Positions 59,601 through 64,000 of a DNA stretch of 64,000 nt are shown piece by piece. The stretch lies in assembly GCA_018881555.1 (NCBI GenBank), contig JACAXG010000008.1:12057316-12121315 (forward strand), written 5' to 3'. This stretch comes from Amblyornis subalaris. Its lineage: Eukaryota; Chordata; Aves; Passeriformes; Ptilonorhynchidae. The notes below the pieces were generated by a model. That model ran no database searches and was not told the DNA's origin. It saw only the letters and a list, made by a program, of their open reading frames with translations. The position numbers were made by a program, and so were the translations under genes. Position 1 is the stretch's first letter; every line of letters begins with the position of its first letter.

Positions 59601-60706
59601 TTTCCTCCTGACGTTTTGCTCTTACATACTTTAAACTAATGAAAAAGGTCTTCTCTGTCCCTGCTCCGCCACTCCCAGCTGCTGCAGCCCAGGAACCTCC
59701 CAACCACCTTGTTGCTTTGCAGCACTGGCACANCCTCTGTTAATCCTCAGACAATATTGGCAAAAGGATTTTCGCAGTGCAGGCCAGAGCCCACAGGGGC
59801 AGNTCCCTCCGCCTTCCTACAGCAGCACCAATTCCACCTGGGGGGTTGCTATTATTCTATATGGACCCCCAAGTGCTCCAGGCCTGGCTGCTGACACCAT
59901 ACTGCTCTGAGACCACGTCTAGACCGAGCTTACCCCCCTGGCAGCGTTTCTGCAGCTCCCTGCCTGTAGCCAGGGCCGTGTCTGCAGGCAGCAAAACAAA
60001 GAGGGCTTGTTCTGGAGGCAGCTTGCATCAGAGCAAATGCGATTGTTCTCATCGGATTTTATGAATTCCCTCCAGAGTTCCTACGTAACACAAGTACATT
60101 AGGGGACTTTATCCCTGCTAATTTCAGACTACAAAGTCAAACCACGTATCAGATGAATCTGCACAGCGAGGCTTATTCATAAGCAGCAGCAGTGATAGGC
60201 AACCACAGTGCGTGCCAAGAGGCTCATCATTAGCTCATTAGCAGAGGACATCACATCCTAAACTGGAGAACTGAAAAGGAAACATCACCTTGCAGCCACA
60301 GTGCCTCTCCCTGTGCTGGGCACATCTTNGGAACAGCAGGCAGAAGCACTACGGGGCAATGCTTAAGGCATTTTGCAGTTGAGAGTGCCAAGAATAAATA
60401 GCCCCATCCTCCCCCCTTGCCAAGGCTTTTTGCAGCCAGTGTCGGGAGCAGCTTAGGGGCTGCTCACAGGGCCCTGTCAGCTGCACCCAGCATTAGAGGC
60501 TCACCCAGCAGCAAAAAATGGCCTGTTCAGGCTGAACAAGCCCATCTCCAGAGAAAATAGCCCATGCGGTGGCATAAAATAGTGAGGTAACTGCAAGATG
60601 TAAAAACACCTGTTTAACACCAACATCAGTTGGCGCCTCAACACCGTGGAATAAAAAAAACCAAACAAAAACCAAGCAAAAATTTCCCCCACCCACCCAC
60701 CAACTC

Positions 60707-60889
60707 ATGTTGTATAAGCATAAGGTAAAAAACTTCTTTAAAAAGTACAAAGGAGCACAGGAGAGCCATCAGAGGGACTTTGATCAGGAGAACTTGATAG
60801 CAGCTGCTGGNGAATATGAAACTGAAGCTGCAGGGCTACAGCCAATTGAAGAGGGTGACCTTCCACCAGCAGATCTGCAGCCTTCCTGA
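60707..60889 (+). CDS. unrecognised small ORF, possible terminal exon
   Basis: This 60-codon plus-strand frame has a composition unlike the surrounding artefact ORFs. A basic start (YKHKVKNFFKKYKG) is followed by an acidic, non-repetitive tail with EYETEAAGLQPIEEGDLPPA. I do not recognise the family. The frame is also open to the left, so it could be the last exon of a gene, with a possible acceptor after the C-rich stretch 60686-60700, or a relic of a retrocopy. An A-rich tract (60651-60680) precedes it. One N lies within it. AATAAA follows 206 bases after the stop. Coding status is unproven. Confidence 0.25.
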   Translation: MLYKHKVKNFFKKYKGAQESHQRDFDQENLIAAAXEYETEAAGLQPIEEGDLPPADLQPS

Positions 60890-61094
60890 CACATCCCACT
60901 TCTAAGCAAGCCTGCAAAGTATAGGCCAGGGAGATGATTCACCTGACTCTTCTGCACAAACTGACTCCTTCATTCTGATTATCTGTAACAAGAACATCCC
61001 CACACTTACCTCAGCAGTTCCACACCCATTTTTCTTTTGCACTATCATGATGACGTACAAGTTTCACGAGAAGTCATTTATCTAAAAATGGTTA

Positions 61095-61100
61095 AATAAA
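61095..61100 (+). promoter_or_regulatory. plus-strand poly(A) signal AATAAA
   Basis: This canonical hexamer lies 206 bases after the stop of the small ORF at 60707-60889, with a T/G-rich stretch after it. It supports a possible plus-strand transcript end converging on the 3' end of IP6K2. Confidence 0.3.
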
Positions 61101-61709
61101 TGTTCCTCTTAAAAGAACCATTGGTTTAGAGTTGCTCTCTTATTTTAGGTACTCACTGCCCTCTCACTTTCTGATGCTTACTTCCTGTCTGTTTGCCCCA
61201 AGTAAGATTTTAAGCTGCTTAAGGTACTTTTCAGGCTTGGCAGCTCTGCCCTGGTTGCTGCCATTGCAGCTAATCCTGTACAAGTTTTACACGTTTTGCC
61301 TGAGCTTAGGTTAAATAACATCTATAGCTCTTTAGAAATAGGTTACAGAGCATAAGACCTTGTTACAAGACCCTGAAACAAGGAATAGATTGTTGATTTC
61401 AAGAGCAATTTCTCATTCATCAGTCATCCTTCTGGCTGGAAGAGATCTCCAGAGGCCTCTCCTAAGCCGTCTTTACCCTGTCTGCACATGCCCTGTTGTC
61501 TCAGCCTCTCCTCAAAGGGCAGATGCTGGGCCCAGTGGCTCTGCCNGGCTTGCTCATCACTCCTGATGGGAGGCCTGGGTCAGACGTGCTATGCCACACG
61601 TGGTCTCACGAGGCAGGGAAGCCTTGCTGTTCAAACACTGCTTCTGCATTACACCTGAGAGCTGAGCTTCATCTCCTCCTCAGACACGAGCAACAACAGA
61701 AACATCACT

Positions 61710-61994
61710 TACAACGAACAAAAAGAATTTTATTGAAACATATACACACAGGGATAACAGAGGTATCTGAGTAATCAAATATGGAATGTTTAAGAAAGTT
61801 AAAATAAATAAGGATACCAAGTTTTGCAGTGCTAGGTGCAGCACCAATGTAAGTAAATGCCCTCTGAACAAGTCTGACTCTGACAGGACCATCCCTGCAG
61901 AGCCTGTAAAGATTCCTACCACCAGAAAGTGGCCAATAATTTTGGAATACAAAGAGTCACAATAGTGCTTTCTACTGATGTGCATTCACACTGT
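61710..61994 (-). other. IP6K2: IP6K2 probable 3' UTR
   Basis: About 285 nt from the stop to a probable cleavage site just past the AATAAA at 61729-61734. It is short and AT-rich, with no other feature seen. A longer 3' end further left cannot be excluded. Confidence 0.6.
61729..61734 (-). promoter_or_regulatory. poly(A) signal AATAAA for IP6K2
   Basis: This canonical signal on the minus strand (TTCAATAAAATTC context) lies about 260 bases after the stop. Confidence 0.65.
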
Positions 61995-62492
61995 TTATTC
62001 ACTACTTTCGTCTCTTATTTCTTTAATAATATCTATTAAATTCTGAAGTCCAAAAACGTAACCCGTGTCTTGGCCCTCATGCACCACACTGTCTTCTCCA
62101 TAGTACTTGCAGGTTGTGTGGGCAAAGTCTATCATGCGGACATCGACAGTACTGGCAGTTGGTTTGTAGGCATAGGCTCCTGCTGACTCATCTGAAGATT
62201 CCTCTGAAAGGTCCTCCAGATCCTCTGGGTCCGAGTCAACAGCAACTTCCTGCCTTTCCTTTCCATCATAAATGATCAGCAAGGAGCTTGAATAGAAGCG
62301 ATAAGACTCCTGTTTCTCCAGGACAGACTTGAGTTCAGCGAGTTTTTTAATAACAGACTCAAAGAGTTCCCTGCGCAGGTATTTGCCGTTATGAAAGAAC
62401 TGGTAAAGTGCTTCTTTGAATCCTTGGACTGAGAGTTTTCTTCCGTGGTATTTATTCATGAACATCAGCTGGCCAGTGCCTGCCTGGTAGAC
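61995..62492 (-). CDS. IP6K2: IP6K2 last coding exon with stop
   Basis: It encodes 165 residues from VYQAGTGQLMFMNKYHGRK to the TAA stop at 61995-61997. It carries the SSLL and IDFAH catalytic motifs and a Glu/Ser/Asp-rich loop between them. The true exon begins nine codons before the first internal Met, directly after the TATCTAG acceptor. Confidence 0.96.
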   Translation of the reverse strand, partial: VYQAGTGQLMFMNKYHGRKLSVQGFKEALYQFFHNGKYLRRELFESVIKKLAELKSVLEKQESYRFYSSSLLIIYDGKERQEVAVDSDPEDLEDLSEESSDESAGAYAYKPTASTVDVRMIDFAHTTCKYYGEDSVVHEGQDTGYVFGLQNLIDIIKEIRDESSE

Positions 62493-64000
62493 CTAGATAT
62501 ACAAACACAAGACAAGAGAAAAGGAATAGTTAAAATTGCTGATGATAATGACTCAAAAGCCTTGAGGGGACATAAAAAAATTTTAAAAGAAAAAAATCAC
62601 ACTACAGAAAGCTTTTACACGATGACATACTCCTCACTAAAACTGCTCTTGCACAATTACAGAAACTGCTATCAACAGATCCAGCAGTGCCTGTGCAACT
62701 TGGACGAAGTGGAAAATTCCTTCCGTTTAGATTTGAGCTTTTCCACCAGGAATGCAAGAATGAGGACTTTATATGAGATTAGGAAAGCTGCAGCCAAGAT
62801 CTCCAAAGTCAAGCTACAACTTGTACCACAGCCACTCTTTCAGCTCATTACCTGCCTCTGTTCTAGGATGCACCACTTGATTCCCAGCACGCTGAGATCT
62901 GAGTGACAGCAAACACTCCTACACAAAACTAAGGTGTGCCCCATAACCATCCATATTTAAAGAAGTCAGAGGTGCTCCTTCAGGAAGATGCCTTCCTACA
63001 GGAGAGTGGGCTAATAGCTCACTAATGNCTAAACCACATAGCCCAATAATGCCTAAACATCTCGGTCAAGCAAGGACTGCAGGTGCTTCCAAAGTTCCTC
63101 TTTGTTTTCCAGCACAGGTCAATACTGGAAAGTGAACAATGGCCATGTCCTGCTCAAATCCCAGCACACCGTGGTTAGAAATGCAGCTTTCATTTCTGCC
63201 TCATGTTTTTCTCCAAAGTTAAACAGTGAGCTGAACACCGCATAGGCCAACAGACATGCTGTGGAACAAGTCCCAGCAAACACTGCTAGCATTCCTGGAA
63301 TCTATTTGATGGGAGGAGAGAGGCTTCAGAAAAAAAACTCAAACACAAACATGTTGTTTCCCATTTGTCACTCTAAGAATACAGAAACAAGTAAACAAAA
63401 ATTAAGGTGAAAGTCCACACAACTGTCTCCTCATCTGGCAACAAGTCTGATCACATTTACCAAGCACTTCTTGCCTGCACTTTGCAACAAACCTACTTCA
63501 AGCAGTGAAAGACCTCTGGCTTTTCAAGGTTACGAGACAGAACTGATTGCTTCTTAATATTACGACAAATTTTCACATGCTTCATTCAAAATGCATATAC
63601 AGGCCCTCCTTGCAATTGTTCCCCATGCTATCTGGAAATGTTAATCGAATTGGTAATCTTAACAGTTTTGAATTGCTGCTCTGGGGCAGGAGCCTGTTTG
63701 CGTGCTCAGACTGCACTCACTGATGCAGAGCATGGGCTGCAGGGTGCTCCTGCAGATGCTGCCACCTCCAACTGATGAGTGATACTCAAACGCCTCCCTC
63801 CCCTCCGTGAAGGAAACGAAGCACAGCATCTCAAGGCTAACAACTCATGGGATGACTACATAAACCAAAACCCCACTAACAGCCATGGGTGCAAGTCTGT
63901 TAGCCACAGGTGATGAGCTCTCCTCTCACCTGCATGCCACAGACTCGCACTCCGATCACAGCCGACGTGCTCTGCTGGCACTTGCGGATCTGATTCGCCT
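61995..64000 (-). CDS. IP6K2: IP6K2, inositol hexakisphosphate kinase 2, 3' part (two exons in window)
   Basis: The last two coding exons are present (63930-64000, cut by the window edge, and 61995-62492), giving the C-terminal 188 residues. The kinase transfers phosphate from ATP to the 5-position of InsP6 to make the pyrophosphate 5-InsP7, in nucleus and cytoplasm. Visible family motifs are SSSLLIIYDG (the SSLL motif) and the IDFAH motif, whose Asp binds metal-ATP. The ending FGLQNLIDIIKEIRDESSE and the acidic DLEDLSEESSDESAGAY insert fit IP6K2 better than IP6K1 or IP6K3. The 5' exons, including the PxxxDxKxG motif, lie beyond the right edge. Its position beside NCKIPSD on the same strand also fits the human order. 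Confidence 0.95.
62493..63929 (-). other. IP6K2 last intron
   Basis: 1437-nt phase 0 intron (GTGAGA...TATCTAG). No repeat or gene recognised. Confidence 0.92.
63930..64000 (-). CDS. IP6K2: IP6K2 penultimate coding exon, partial
   Basis: The visible 71 bases encode ANQIRKCQQSTSAVIG then VRVCGMQ, a segment close to identical in human IP6K2. The exon ends in phase 0 at CAG|GTGAGA and continues beyond the window. Confidence 0.93.

Larger units (their letters stand above)
53490..61700. other. intergenic region between NCKIPSD and IP6K2
   Basis: About 8 kb without a recognised gene. It holds an 18-bp triple tandem repeat (54325-54378), a CpG-rich patch (56140-56640), GC-rich low-complexity stretches (57.2-59.0 kb) whose open frames are composition artefacts, a conserved-looking AT-rich block (60040-60290), and a small plus-strand ORF followed by a poly(A) signal (60707-61100). 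Confidence 0.6.

Noticed and set aside
61420..61470. possible CR1 fragment (GGCTGGAAGAGATCTCCAGAGG)
   Set aside because: Only about 20 bases resemble CR1 and the flanks do not follow a CR1 consensus I know.
1..64000. CRISPR arrays, bacterial operons, tRNA or rRNA genes, integrated viruses
   Set aside because: Nothing of this kind was recognised. The window is ordinary vertebrate DNA with two spliced genes and CR1 relics.

Overview
The window is vertebrate nuclear DNA, most likely from a bird. It has long introns with GT/AG borders, CpG-rich promoter DNA, and truncated CR1 LINE 3' ends (33.6 kb, 47.7 kb) of the avian type. I cannot name the species. About 70 isolated single N bases are scattered through it; none falls in an inferred coding exon.

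Two protein-coding genes are supported, both on the minus strand. NCKIPSD (SPIN90/WISH/DIP) fills most of the window. I rebuilt it from 13 coding exons running from an ATG at 53134 down to a stop at 3827. All phases agree and the predicted protein is 758 residues: an N-terminal SH3 domain, a Ser/Pro-rich linker with short proline motifs, and a C-terminal armadillo-type domain that in this family activates the Arp2/3 complex. Its first exon lies in a CpG island (about 52640-53830) and its 3' UTR probably ends near 2360. The second gene, IP6K2 (inositol hexakisphosphate kinase 2), enters from the right edge: 71 bases of its penultimate coding exon (63930-64000) and its complete last coding exon (61995-62492) are present, with a poly(A) signal at 61729-61734. 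The gene order and strand match human 3p21.31, where CELSR3, NCKIPSD and IP6K2 lie in a row in one orientation; CELSR3 would lie off the left edge.

Layout: 1-2360 is intergenic; 2360-53134 is NCKIPSD (intron 1 alone is 21.4 kb); 53140-53490 is its GC-rich promoter with two CTCF-like motifs and a degenerate minisatellite; 53500-61700 is intergenic, with an 18-bp tandem repeat, a second CpG-rich patch near 56.1-56.6 kb and an unrecognised plus-strand 60-codon ORF with a downstream poly(A) signal near 60.7-61.1 kb; 61.7-64.0 kb is the 3' part of IP6K2.

The two genes are neighbours by ancestral gene order and share no known pathway: one is an actin-nucleation regulator, the other a pyrophosphate-synthesising inositol kinase. 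I found no new multi-gene system. The points most worth a second look are a possible poison exon in NCKIPSD intron 3, a strong G-quadruplex motif at its first splice donor, a weak splice donor paired with a tandem acceptor at exons 10/11, the unexplained CpG-rich patch, and the small plus-strand ORF.
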